From contig JAQWSU010000017.1 of assembly GCA_029243025.1 (NCBI GenBank), forward strand, positions 124,001 through 188,000: a stretch of 64,000 nucleotides of DNA, in the 5' to 3' direction. The DNA is from Pirellulaceae bacterium. Lineage in GTDB: Bacteria; Planctomycetota; Planctomycetia; Pirellulales; Pirellulaceae. This document shows, piece by piece, positions 35,634 through 43,501 of the stretch. Numbering within the stretch: position 1 is the first letter of the stretch; every line of letters begins with the position of its first letter. A program made the translations under genes and the position numbers. Under the pieces are notes generated by a model, which saw nothing but the letters and a program-made list of their open reading frames with translations, was not told the DNA's origin and did no database searches.

Positions 35634-35848
35634 CGGAGAATCGATTCTGAACCGCTGGAAGGCTCCCTAGGGTTAAACCGTCACCGTAAACGTGTTACCC
35701 GTTTTGCACAACCCCCGCTATCAACCAATCGCCACGAGAGTTTGACACGAATGAATGCAGAGGATTACGTTTCGCATCGCTCGCATCACGTGGTGAAACG
35801 AATAAACGAGTGCACGTTTTACTTTTTAGTCCCCTTGAGGAGCAAATC

Positions 35849-36271
35849 ATGTTTGGAACAACCATGTTGGCGGTCCTGTCGACTCTCGCTTTTTCGCCAC
35901 AAATCGGGCCCAACGTCGCCGCTGCGGCCAAAAAGACGCTGCCCTCCAAGACGGCGTCCTCCAAGACGGCGTCCTCCAAGACAACGGCGCCAGACGCCTC
36001 TTCGACTCAAAAACGATCAACGCCACGTTCCGCCTCTGACAGGGTCAAACGATTGCCAAGATTCTTTGGCCAACTCGATCTGGACCCACAACAACGCGCC
36101 AAGATCCGGGCGCTCCAAGCAAAATGCGGGCAACAACAGGCCAATCTGCAACGACAAATAGACAAGTTGGAGTCCCAACTCAAAAAAGATCTGTCCAAAC
36201 TGCTTCGAACCGACCAAAGACGCACGCTGAAAAAACTAGAAAGACCGAAGCGAACAAGCAAGAAACGCTAG
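35849..36271 (+). CDS. Small secreted basic protein, Spy/CpxP-like helical tail
   Basis: A 140-residue protein. GAGGAG six bases before ATG 35849 fixes the start; the frame extends upstream to a GTG at 35810 but without support. A short hydrophobic N-terminus (TMLAVLSTLAFS) suggests export. A Lys/Ser/Thr/Ala-rich low-complexity linker contains three tandem SKTAS-type pentamers encoded by a 15-bp DNA repeat. The C-terminal helix (LDLDPQQRAKIRALQAKC ... LRTDQRRTLKKL) resembles the LTxxQ pattern of Spy/CpxP periplasmic proteins. The C-terminus is strongly basic (KRTSKKR). Function uncertain: chaperone-like or nucleic-acid/polymer binding. Confidence 0.72.
   Translation: MFGTTMLAVLSTLAFSPQIGPNVAAAAKKTLPSKTASSKTASSKTTAPDASSTQKRSTPRSASDRVKRLPRFFGQLDLDPQQRAKIRALQAKCGQQQANLQRQIDKLESQLKKDLSKLLRTDQRRTLKKLERPKRTSKKR
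35944..35988 (+). repeat. 15-bp coding tandem repeat (3 copies)
   Basis: The unit CTCCAAGACGGCGTC occurs three times (the third diverged at its end), encoding repeated SKTAS-like pentamers in the linker of the Spy-like protein. In-frame repeat; copy number likely varies by slippage. Confidence 0.85.
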
Positions 36272-36290
36272 CTGCCATTTTTGCTCGGCT

Positions 36291-36320
36291 GCAGCACCCC
36301 CATCGTGACAGCGGTGCTGC
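36291..36320. terminator. Hairpin between Spy-like gene and glycan cluster
   Basis: Arms GCAGCACC and GGTGCTGC (8 bp, perfect) enclose a 14-base loop 20 bases after the Spy-like stop and about 115 bases before gmd. It may separate the two transcription units. No U-tract follows, so the terminator call is tentative. Confidence 0.45.
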
Positions 36321-36436
36321 GACATCGGCCCAAAAATCAATTTAATCAGAGTATTTTAACATTTTAGAAAAGTGCACAGCCTCAGATGGTCGACACCTCA
36401 ACAAGCCTGTTGACTAGACTCGAAGGGACTCGTTTC

Positions 36437-37447
36437 ATGACGAAGGTTGCACTGATCACGGGTATCACTGGCCAAGATGGATCATACTTGGCCGAATACC
36501 TACTCGACAAAGACTATGAAGTTCACGGAATCGTTCGACACACGAGCGTCGGCAATTTTGATCGGATCGAACATTTGCAAGATCGAATCGGTCTGCATAC
36601 CGCAGACTTACTCGATGAACGGTCATTGGCCAATCTGATTAACCACATCCGACCCACTGAATTCTATAACTTGGCGGCCATGAGCTTTGTACCGGTCAGC
36701 TGGCAGCAGCCCACGTTAACTGCTGAAGTAACCGGCTTGGGTGCGTTAAGGGCACTCGAAGCAATTCGGAGCGTTGATCCTAGTATTCGCTTCTATCAAG
36801 CCAGCAGTAGTGAGATGTATGGTCACGTCGTCGAGACTCCTCAAAGTGAAATCACCCGTTTCTATCCACGAAGCCCCTACGCGGTCGCGAAAGTATTTGC
36901 CCACCATATGACGGTCAACTATCGCGAAAGCTATGACATGTATGCCTGTAGCGGTATTTTGTTTAACCATGAATCACCGCGTCGAGGTCTGGACTTTGTC
37001 ACGCGGAAGATTACCCACGCGGCGGCCCGCATCAAACTTGGCTTGCAAGATGAATTACGACTTGGGAACCTCGATGCGTGTCGTGACTGGGGCTTTGCCG
37101 GCGACTACGTGGAAGCGATGTGGCGAATGCTGCAGCAAGAGACTGCTGACGATTATGTGATCGGTACAGGTAAGACAACGCGCGTCGGCGATTTTGTGAA
37201 TCAAGCCTTTGATTACCTTGATCTGGATCCCGAACAATACGTAGTGATCGATCCAAAATTCTATCGTCCCGCGGAGGTAAATCTCCTACTGGCCAACCCT
37301 TCCAAAGCGAAGGAAAACTTAAATTGGGAACCCAAAACGCAACTTCGTGAGCTGGTTGAAATGATGGTCGACCACGACTTGGAGTTGACTCAGCAAGAAT
37401 TGGCAATGCCCCAGATCCGTTCCAGACATAACCAGCGAGCGGCGTAA
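36437..37447 (+). CDS. gmd: GDP-mannose 4,6-dehydratase
   Basis: Converts GDP-mannose to GDP-4-keto-6-deoxymannose. The 336-residue SDR enzyme has the NAD(P)-binding [14 protein letters not shown] at its N-terminus. It shares GMD signatures [34 protein letters not shown] (catalytic Y148 and K152) and [18 protein letters not shown] typical GMD is slightly longer (about 340-370). ATG 36437 is chosen over an upstream in-frame ATG at 36386 because AAGGGA lies eight bases before it. It is the first gene of the glycan cluster, and its product is the substrate for the aminotransferase encoded next. Confidence 0.95.
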   Translation: MTKVALITGITGQDGSYLAEYLLDKDYEVHGIVRHTSVGNFDRIEHLQDRIGLHTADLLDERSLANLINHIRPTEFYNLAAMSFVPVSWQQPTLTAEVTGLGALRALEAIRSVDPSIRFYQASSSEMYGHVVETPQSEITRFYPRSPYAVAKVFAHHMTVNYRESYDMYACSGILFNHESPRRGLDFVTRKITHAAARIKLGLQDELRLGNLDACRDWGFAGDYVEAMWRMLQQETADDYVIGTGKTTRVGDFVNQAFDYLDLDPEQYVVIDPKFYRPAEVNLLLANPSKAKENLNWEPKTQLRELVEMMVDHDLELTQQELAMPQIRSRHNQRAA

Positions 37448-37535
37448 AATTCATCGCCAACAGCTCCGACTCGAACTTGTCTCGACAAGAATCACGGTTT
37501 CCCACACGAGTACGCTTTAAAATGCGAGGAACAGG

Positions 37536-38684
37536 ATGGCCCCTTCGATTCGAGTCGCGGAGCCCGTATTAGACGGTAATGAGTGCCGTTACGTGATGGA
37601 CTGCCTAGAGAGCAGCTGGATTTCGTCTCGTGGAAAGTACATCGAACAATTCGAAGCAAAACTCGCGGAGTTTTGCGGCGTTCCTCACGCCATCGCCACG
37701 AATAACGGCACCACCGCGCTCCACTTGGCTCTCGCGGCCCACAATCTGGGCCCTGAAGACGAAGTGATCGTACCGACGTTGACTTACATCGCATCGGTCA
37801 ATGCGATCCGCTATTGCGGCGCTCGTCCTGTATTTGTGGATTCAACTTATCCATCGCTGACCATGAACGTGGAGCAAATCGAGGAAAAGATCACACCTCG
37901 GACGCGTGGTATTGTCGCTGTCTCACTTTATGGTCAACCGGTGGACTATACCCCGTTGATCCGATTGGCGAACAAACACGGTCTATTCGTGGTTGATGAT
38001 GCGGCCGAAGCTTTGGGCGCTCGCTATCACGAAGAACGCGTCGGATCATTGGGCAGTTGCGCGACCTTCAGCTTCTTCGGAAACAAGATCATCACCACAG
38101 GCGAAGGTGGCATGGTGGTGACGCGCAATCGAACTCTTGCCGAACGATTGAGATTTCTCCGTGGCCAAGCTGTTTCACCCCATCGCAGCTACTGGCACAC
38201 GGATGTTGGTTTTAATTATCGCATGACAAATATCGCAGCGGCAATCGGTTGTGCACAAATGGAGAATATCGACACGCATCTACAACGGCGACAAGACGTT
38301 GCCTGCTGGTATCACCAGCACCTGCAGTCCGCTGGCGACCTCTTCGACTTACCAGTTCCGCAAACGGATACTCATCATTCCTATTGGATGTTCACGATTT
38401 TGTTACGTCAAAATCTGAATATCTCACGGGATAATGTAATCCAACGATTGAATCAACATGGCATTGAGACTCGCCCAATTTTTTATCCCGTTCATTGGAT
38501 GCCGCCTTACCAGGATGCGAGCGGACATTTTCCAGTCGCAGAAGAACTCGCACCAAATGGTATTAGCCTGCCGACGCACGGGCGGCTGCGGGAAGAACAA
38601 GTCAAACAGGTTTGCGATCAATTGATCGAGGTTGTCAAATCCGAGCTTCACGAATTCGCGGGTCCCAAACGCCAAGCCGCTTGA
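37536..38684 (+). CDS. per: DegT/DnrJ/EryC1/StrS aminotransferase, likely GDP-perosamine synthase
   Basis: A 382-residue PLP sugar aminotransferase. Landmarks are AEPVLDGNECRYVMDCLES, TNNGTTALHLALAAHNLGPEDEVIV-type core, VVDDAAEALGARY and the PLP lysine K184 in FFGNKIITTGEGG. Directly after gmd, it probably transaminates GDP-4-keto-6-deoxymannose to GDP-perosamine (Per/RfbE). The start region APSIRVAEPVLDGNE fits RfbE-type proteins. GAGGA precedes the ATG. Alternative aminations at C3 cannot be ruled out from sequence alone, but the gmd linkage favours C4. Confidence 0.85.
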   Translation: MAPSIRVAEPVLDGNECRYVMDCLESSWISSRGKYIEQFEAKLAEFCGVPHAIATNNGTTALHLALAAHNLGPEDEVIVPTLTYIASVNAIRYCGARPVFVDSTYPSLTMNVEQIEEKITPRTRGIVAVSLYGQPVDYTPLIRLANKHGLFVVDDAAEALGARYHEERVGSLGSCATFSFFGNKIITTGEGGMVVTRNRTLAERLRFLRGQAVSPHRSYWHTDVGFNYRMTNIAAAIGCAQMENIDTHLQRRQDVACWYHQHLQSAGDLFDLPVPQTDTHHSYWMFTILLRQNLNISRDNVIQRLNQHGIETRPIFYPVHWMPPYQDASGHFPVAEELAPNGISLPTHGRLREEQVKQVCDQLIEVVKSELHEFAGPKRQAA

Positions 38685-38716
38685 ACCTCACACATGCCCC
38701 CTTTGAGACGATAAAC

Positions 38717-39757
38717 GTGAAAATCCTGATTACATCGAGCTACGTTCCATTCATCAAAGGTGGTGGTACGGCCATCGTGGAATGGTTGGAAACGAAACTG
38801 ATCGAACACGGCCACGAAGTGGAAACGGTCCTGTTGCCATTCGTCGAATCGATGGACAACATGTTCGATCAAATGCTTAGCTATCGCCTACTCGACATGA
38901 CCGAATCGGCTGATCGGATGATCGCTTTTCGCCCGCCTGCCTACCTGTTGAAACATCCCCATAAGATCCTCTGGTTTATTCATCATTTTCGCGCTTTCTA
39001 CGATTTGTGGGAGTCGGGCTATTCGGGTCACGAACGAACGGCTGAAAACCACGCATTTCGAGCCCGATTGATGGATACGGATGCCGTTGGGCTGAGGGAA
39101 TCCAAACACATCTTCACAAACTCTCAAATCGTTTCGGATCGGCTCCAGCGATTCAATCAAATCGACAGCGAAGTTTTGTATCCACCGGTCCTTCAACCGG
39201 AAAGATTTTATTGCGAGTCCTACGAACCAACCGTAGTTTGCATCTGCCGGATGGAAAAGCACAAACGTCAACATTTGTTGGTGGAAGCAATGCGTTACAC
39301 CCGCAGCAAAGCGAGGTTGATTTTGGCGGGAAAAAGCCATTCCCCCAGCTATCCGCGCAAGCTGAAACTCGCGGTCCTCAAGCATCGCTTGCAGAATAAA
39401 GTTCAAATTATGGATCGATGGATCTCGGAAGATGAAAAGAGTCAACTACTAGCGAGTTGTAGCTTAGCTGCCTACTTGCCCTTCGATGAAGACTCGTACG
39501 GATATCCGTCCTTAGAGGCTCAACACGCCCGCAAGGGAGTCTTATCCACCACCGACAGTGGTGGTGTCCTGGAACTCGTCATCGATGGTCAAAACGGATT
39601 GATCACGGATCCAGATCCAGAGGCAATCGCAGAGGCAATTGACCGAGCAATCGATAATCCAGGTCTGGCCAAACAGCTTGGCGAAGCCGGACCCGGTCGC
39701 ATCGCTGAGCTCGGCATTGAATGGAATCACGTGATCGACAGGTTGATGGCCGCATGA
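38717..39757 (+). CDS. Family 4 glycosyltransferase (first of three)
   Basis: A 346-residue GT-B transferase. The mature start is GTG 38717 (VKILITSSYVPFIKGGG), with an upstream in-frame extension (to 38612) dismissed as overlapping the aminotransferase. N-terminal Gly-rich KGGGTAIVEWL, then VVCICRMEKHKRQHLLVEAM and RLILAGKS in the C-terminal Rossmann half. The donor-site motif is PFDEDSYGYPSLEAQHARKG, where the first acid of the usual EX7E is Asp. The gene is followed by a paralogue with the same layout, joined by a 4-base ATGA overlap. Donor and acceptor are unknown. Confidence 0.87.
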   Translation: MKILITSSYVPFIKGGGTAIVEWLETKLIEHGHEVETVLLPFVESMDNMFDQMLSYRLLDMTESADRMIAFRPPAYLLKHPHKILWFIHHFRAFYDLWESGYSGHERTAENHAFRARLMDTDAVGLRESKHIFTNSQIVSDRLQRFNQIDSEVLYPPVLQPERFYCESYEPTVVCICRMEKHKRQHLLVEAMRYTRSKARLILAGKSHSPSYPRKLKLAVLKHRLQNKVQIMDRWISEDEKSQLLASCSLAAYLPFDEDSYGYPSLEAQHARKGVLSTTDSGGVLELVIDGQNGLITDPDPEAIAEAIDRAIDNPGLAKQLGEAGPGRIAELGIEWNHVIDRLMAA

Positions 39758-40788
39758 AAATACTGATCGTTAACAACATGGTCCCCTTTCTTCGAGGTGG
39801 GGCGGAAAGCCTGGCCACCAACTTGGTGCGTCACTTACGCCGATATGGCCACGACGCCGATCTGTTGCGTGTCCCTTTCCGCTGGGAACCCGCAAATCGG
39901 ATCCTCGACGAAATGCTTGCTTGTCGAATGCTACGTGTCAACAACGTCGATCGGATCATCGGCTTAAAGTTTCCCGCCTACTTGATCCCGCATCCACACA
40001 AGACACTCTGGGTCGTTCATCAATTCCGCCAAGCCTATGATCTGTTGGAATCAGGGCATTCCCACTTGGGAAACGACCCAACCGGCCAAGATCTATGCCG
40101 CAGCATCACGGCAGCAGACAATGAATGCTTGGGCGAGTCTCAAAGAATCTCTACCATTTCCCGAGTTGTCAGTGACCGAATGCTACGATTCAACAACGTG
40201 CCGAGCCACGTGTTGCATCCACCGGTTGATGATGCAGAGGACTTCAAACCGATAGCGAGCGAAAACTATATTTTCTGCGGTGGCCGCATCAATAGTTTCA
40301 AACGCCAAAACTTGCTCGTGCAAGCGATGCGATATACAAAGTCCAAGATCAAACTTGTGGTGGCCGGTCCTCCGGACAGCCCTGAAGACGGCAAACAACT
40401 CGAAAGAATTGTCGAAAAGCACAAGCTGCATGATCGAGTCACACTCGAACTTGGATTCTTAAAACGGGAACGGTTGGTGGGTTTGGTCAATCACTCGCTC
40501 GCCTGTGCGTATATTCCCTACGACGAAGACTATGGTTATGTCACACTCGAAGCCTTCTACGCAGGCAAACCAGTCATCACCACCCATGATTCGGGCGGCG
40601 TATTAGACTTTGTGACCGACCAATTGACCGGACGCATTGCCGACCCAACGCCCGAATCGTTGGCCTCTATGATCGACGAATTCGCCGAGAATCGGCAATC
40701 AACTCAATCCCTTGGAGAGGCAGCTCGAGACGACATCCACGATCGAAATATCAATTGGCCTTCCACGGTACAGAGGCTCGTCGCATGA
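39754..40788 (+). CDS. Family 4 glycosyltransferase (second of three)
   Basis: A 344-residue GT4 transferase and close paralogue of the preceding gene, from MKILIVNNMVPFLRGGAESL through PHKTLWVVHQFRQAYDLLESG. The C-terminal donor domain has RINSFKRQNLLVQAM, KLVVAGPPDSPE and the EX7E-type EDYGYVTLEA. Its ATG overlaps the previous stop (ATGA, 39754-39757); the longer frame to 39721 would sit inside the preceding gene and is rejected. The next GT starts with the same 4-base overlap, so stoichiometry of the three is probably coupled. Confidence 0.88.
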   Translation: MKILIVNNMVPFLRGGAESLATNLVRHLRRYGHDADLLRVPFRWEPANRILDEMLACRMLRVNNVDRIIGLKFPAYLIPHPHKTLWVVHQFRQAYDLLESGHSHLGNDPTGQDLCRSITAADNECLGESQRISTISRVVSDRMLRFNNVPSHVLHPPVDDAEDFKPIASENYIFCGGRINSFKRQNLLVQAMRYTKSKIKLVVAGPPDSPEDGKQLERIVEKHKLHDRVTLELGFLKRERLVGLVNHSLACAYIPYDEDYGYVTLEAFYAGKPVITTHDSGGVLDFVTDQLTGRIADPTPESLASMIDEFAENRQSTQSLGEAARDDIHDRNINWPSTVQRLVA

Positions 40789-42134
40789 AAATCGCTTGGT
40801 ACACGCCGTTTTCAGAACATTCTGCCATCGGACACTTCAGCCAACTGGCTGTGGCAGCACTGCGAGAGCGCGAGGCAGATGTGACCGTCGTGCGCTGTGA
40901 ACGGCGCACTCCGGAAATCCGCGCACTGCCCTCCTTGGAAGACGCCGTGCCCACAATCTGGGCAGAGGACTTGAACCGAAATACGGCCAAGAAACTCCAA
41001 CCTTTCGACGTCGTGATTTACAACCTGGGCGATCAGTTTGACTACCACGCCTATTCCGTTTATCACCAGAAGCGTGTTCCCGGAATTACCATCCTGCACG
41101 ACTATATTATCCACAACGCCTTGAATGGATTTGTCCTGAGGACGGAAGACCAGGGCAGCAACTATCGAGGATACTTGTTCTCCGAACGGGGTGGTGAGGC
41201 GTTGTCCGTCATGGATGACAAATATGCGCAAGGCAAACAAGACGAATGGTGGAACCAAGAAATTGCTCGATTTCCACTTTTGCGTTGGGCAATGGCCGAG
41301 ACGCTGGGCACCGTCACTCACGCGAACCATTATCGTTCGCTCGTTGCTGAACACATCGGCTGCCCCACTTCCACCATTCCGCTGGCCTACGACGCAATCA
41401 CCCAAGCCGACCCACCGCCCAAGCCGGGCAATGGGGAACTCTTTACGATCGTCACCATCGGATCGCTCAATCCCAACAAGCGGTACGACGCAGTGATACG
41501 TGCAATTCACTCATCCCCTTTGCTGAGGGACCGTTGTCGTTATCGCATTGTCGGAGGAGCAGAAGAAGGACAAGTCGAAAAGATTCAACAAACGATCGAT
41601 AGTCTTTCCGCCAACCTGGACGTGACTTTTACCGGACGAGTCGATCGTGCCACATTAGAGCGAGAAGTCTCCAATGCACATATCATCAGTTGCCTTCGTT
41701 CTCCCACTTTCGAAGGCGCATCAGCAAGCGTGATCGAGGGACTCCGCTCCCGTCGCCCCGTCATTGTTTCCGACACGGGCTGTTACGCTGAGATTCCACA
41801 CGAGTTGGTATTGAAGGTCAACCCCGAGAAAGAGCAGCAAGATTTGGTAGCTCACCTGGAAAGTGTCGTTAACAATTACGAGAAAGCGAAAGCGCGAGCC
41901 AATCAAGCGAATCTTTGGGCAGAAACAAATCATGCTCCTCACGCTTACGCAAATTCCTTGCTCACTTTCATCGATAACGTGCTCTACAACCAGACCGCAC
42001 TCCGTGTTACTGACCATATCGCAGATCAACTGAATCGTTGGAATATCCAACCCGATTCACCACTCATTTCGCGAGTTGACCAGGGAATGCGCGACCTTTT
42101 TTCCACTCCTGAGCGGCTCCCCGACGCAGCCTGA
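40785..42134 (+). CDS. Family 4 glycosyltransferase (third of three)
   Basis: A 449-residue GT-B enzyme with the start at ATG 40785, overlapping the previous stop by 4 bases. The N-terminal half begins MKIAWYTPFSEHSAIGHFSQ. The C-terminal half shows TIVTIGSLNPNKRYDAVIRA, YRIVGGAEEGQVEKIQQTI and the EX7E donor motif FEGASASVIEGLRSRRPVIV. It is longer than its two neighbours, with a further 60-70 residues at the C-terminus (NNYEKAKARANQANLWAE onward). It probably adds a different residue to the same glycan. Confidence 0.88.
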   Translation: MKIAWYTPFSEHSAIGHFSQLAVAALREREADVTVVRCERRTPEIRALPSLEDAVPTIWAEDLNRNTAKKLQPFDVVIYNLGDQFDYHAYSVYHQKRVPGITILHDYIIHNALNGFVLRTEDQGSNYRGYLFSERGGEALSVMDDKYAQGKQDEWWNQEIARFPLLRWAMAETLGTVTHANHYRSLVAEHIGCPTSTIPLAYDAITQADPPPKPGNGELFTIVTIGSLNPNKRYDAVIRAIHSSPLLRDRCRYRIVGGAEEGQVEKIQQTIDSLSANLDVTFTGRVDRATLEREVSNAHIISCLRSPTFEGASASVIEGLRSRRPVIVSDTGCYAEIPHELVLKVNPEKEQQDLVAHLESVVNNYEKAKARANQANLWAETNHAPHAYANSLLTFIDNVLYNQTALRVTDHIADQLNRWNIQPDSPLISRVDQGMRDLFSTPERLPDAA

Positions 42135-42162
42135 ACCGATCCTAAATTGACGTAGGTGAATC

Positions 42163-42762
42163 ATGGATTTCATACCCAGCCGACGAATTCGTTCCCAAAT
42201 CAGCCGGACGGGAAACAATTTCAAAGATGAATTTGAGGTGCAATCGATTCCGGTCTTCGCTTCGCTGAAGCGGTATCCGGAGCAACGTCGTCTGGCAACC
42301 TATAAATTCCAGGGATTCCACGAACCAGAACTCGTCAAAGAGCAATATTTGGCCTGGAGTGGTGCGGAATCAACCATCCGCTGCGACTTTTATGTCATGA
42401 CCAGCATTCGCCATATTTGGCTCGAAGTCGCAGGAACGTCGCCGACCGGCTCGCACGTTGACGTCTATCTGGATGGCATGTTGTTGACAAAACAAAAGAA
42501 GCTCCAAGGGCGTTCAACTCTTCGCTTGAGTCACCCAGAGTCAACTCCCACTGACGGCTTGTCCCTTAGAATTGTGACCAACACCTTTACGCCCTGTGAT
42601 ATTGACCCACAAAGCGACGACCACAGGACGCTCGGCATTGCAATTCGCGGCCTGGCTTTTGCCAAACGACGTCATCGTTACTCGCCGGGAATGTGTTTCA
42701 AAAAACCATTATCGCACAAGGCATTGAAAGCCTGGAACTCTATTTTTGGTCGCGCCGCATAG
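42163..42762 (+). CDS. Unrecognised beta-rich protein in the glycan cluster
   Basis: A 199-residue soluble protein with AGGTGA before the ATG. No signal peptide or membrane helix. The central part (RCDFYVMTSIRHIWLEVAG to LSLRIVTNTFTPCDI) alternates hydrophobic and polar residues like a beta-sandwich. The motif DDHRTLGIAIRGLAF resembles the 'D-x-R-x-L-G-I-A-I' segment seen in accessory domains attached to glycosyltransferases of O-antigen clusters (recalled, not searched). The C-terminus is basic (FAKRRHRYSPG). Position between GT4 genes and the acetyltransferase points to a role in assembly of the same glycan, perhaps glycan or lipid-carrier recognition. Confidence 0.7.
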   Translation: MDFIPSRRIRSQISRTGNNFKDEFEVQSIPVFASLKRYPEQRRLATYKFQGFHEPELVKEQYLAWSGAESTIRCDFYVMTSIRHIWLEVAGTSPTGSHVDVYLDGMLLTKQKKLQGRSTLRLSHPESTPTDGLSLRIVTNTFTPCDIDPQSDDHRTLGIAIRGLAFAKRRHRYSPGMCFKKPLSHKALKAWNSIFGRAA

Positions 42763-42816
42763 TGCGTGCGAAAATCACCCGAAACCGTCAGTTAGTTTGC
42801 CGGAACGAGCATCACG

Positions 42817-43461
42817 ATGAAGAAAACCGTCATTCTCGGCGCGGGAGGCCACTCGAAGGTCGTCATCGAAGTCATGCGACAACAGCATAACTACGAACTC
42901 GCCGCTTGCGTTTCTTCGCAGGGTCCAACGGAGATACTCGGCGTACCAGTCGTCGGTGATGATCGCTGCCTTCCAGAACTGTTAAATCAAGGTATCGACT
43001 ACGCATTCGTGGCAATTGGAAATAATCGCTTACGCGCGCAATTGGTCAAGCAGGTAAAACAGATGGGGTTCCACCTCGCCTGCGTGATTAGTCCCCAAGC
43101 AATCGTGGCAACCTCTTCCACCATTGCAGAAGGGGCCGTAATTATGCCGGGTGCTCTGATCGGTACCGATGCGGAAGTTCACTCCGGCTCGATCGTCAAT
43201 TCTAATGCCACGATCGATCACGATTGCATCCTCAAACCGTTTTGCCACATCGCCCCGGGATCGGCTTTGGCGGGAGGAGTGACCGTCGGAATAGAAACTT
43301 TTCTCGGCACCGGTGTATCCGTGATTCCCTACATCAGCATTGGCGATCATTCCGTCGTGGGAGCCGGTTCCGTTGTGATCCGAAACGTACCAGACAGAAC
43401 AACGACTTTTGGTGTGCCAGCACACCACCAACAAACCGTTTCTAACAATGATGAACCATAG
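42817..43461 (+). CDS. Left-handed beta-helix acetyltransferase, PglD/NeuD/PerB-like
   Basis: A 214-residue sugar O/N-acetyltransferase. The N-terminal Rossmann-like half binds the nucleotide sugar (KKTVILGAGGHSKVVIEVM, VAIGNNRLR). The C-terminal half is a hexapeptide-repeat beta helix (AIVATSSTIAEGAVIMPGAL, SNATIDHDCILKPFCHIAPG), with the presumed catalytic base H135 in TIDHDC. This is the PglD/NeuD architecture. Beside gmd and a Per-type aminotransferase it most likely N-acetylates GDP-perosamine (PerB role), giving GDP-N-acetylperosamine. A formyl donor is less likely, because formyltransferases have a different fold. Confidence 0.88.
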   Translation: MKKTVILGAGGHSKVVIEVMRQQHNYELAACVSSQGPTEILGVPVVGDDRCLPELLNQGIDYAFVAIGNNRLRAQLVKQVKQMGFHLACVISPQAIVATSSTIAEGAVIMPGALIGTDAEVHSGSIVNSNATIDHDCILKPFCHIAPGSALAGGVTVGIETFLGTGVSVIPYISIGDHSVVGAGSVVIRNVPDRTTTFGVPAHHQQTVSNNDEP

Positions 43462-43501
43462 AAATACTTTTGCCGGGTACCGATGAAAGCCGCATCATTC
43501 C

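Noticed and set aside
35622-36161. 179-codon plus-strand frame rich in Arg/Pro
   Set aside because: Out of frame with the Spy-like gene, whose ribosome binding site and signal peptide are convincing; the Arg-Pro run is the frame-shifted reading of the tandem repeat.
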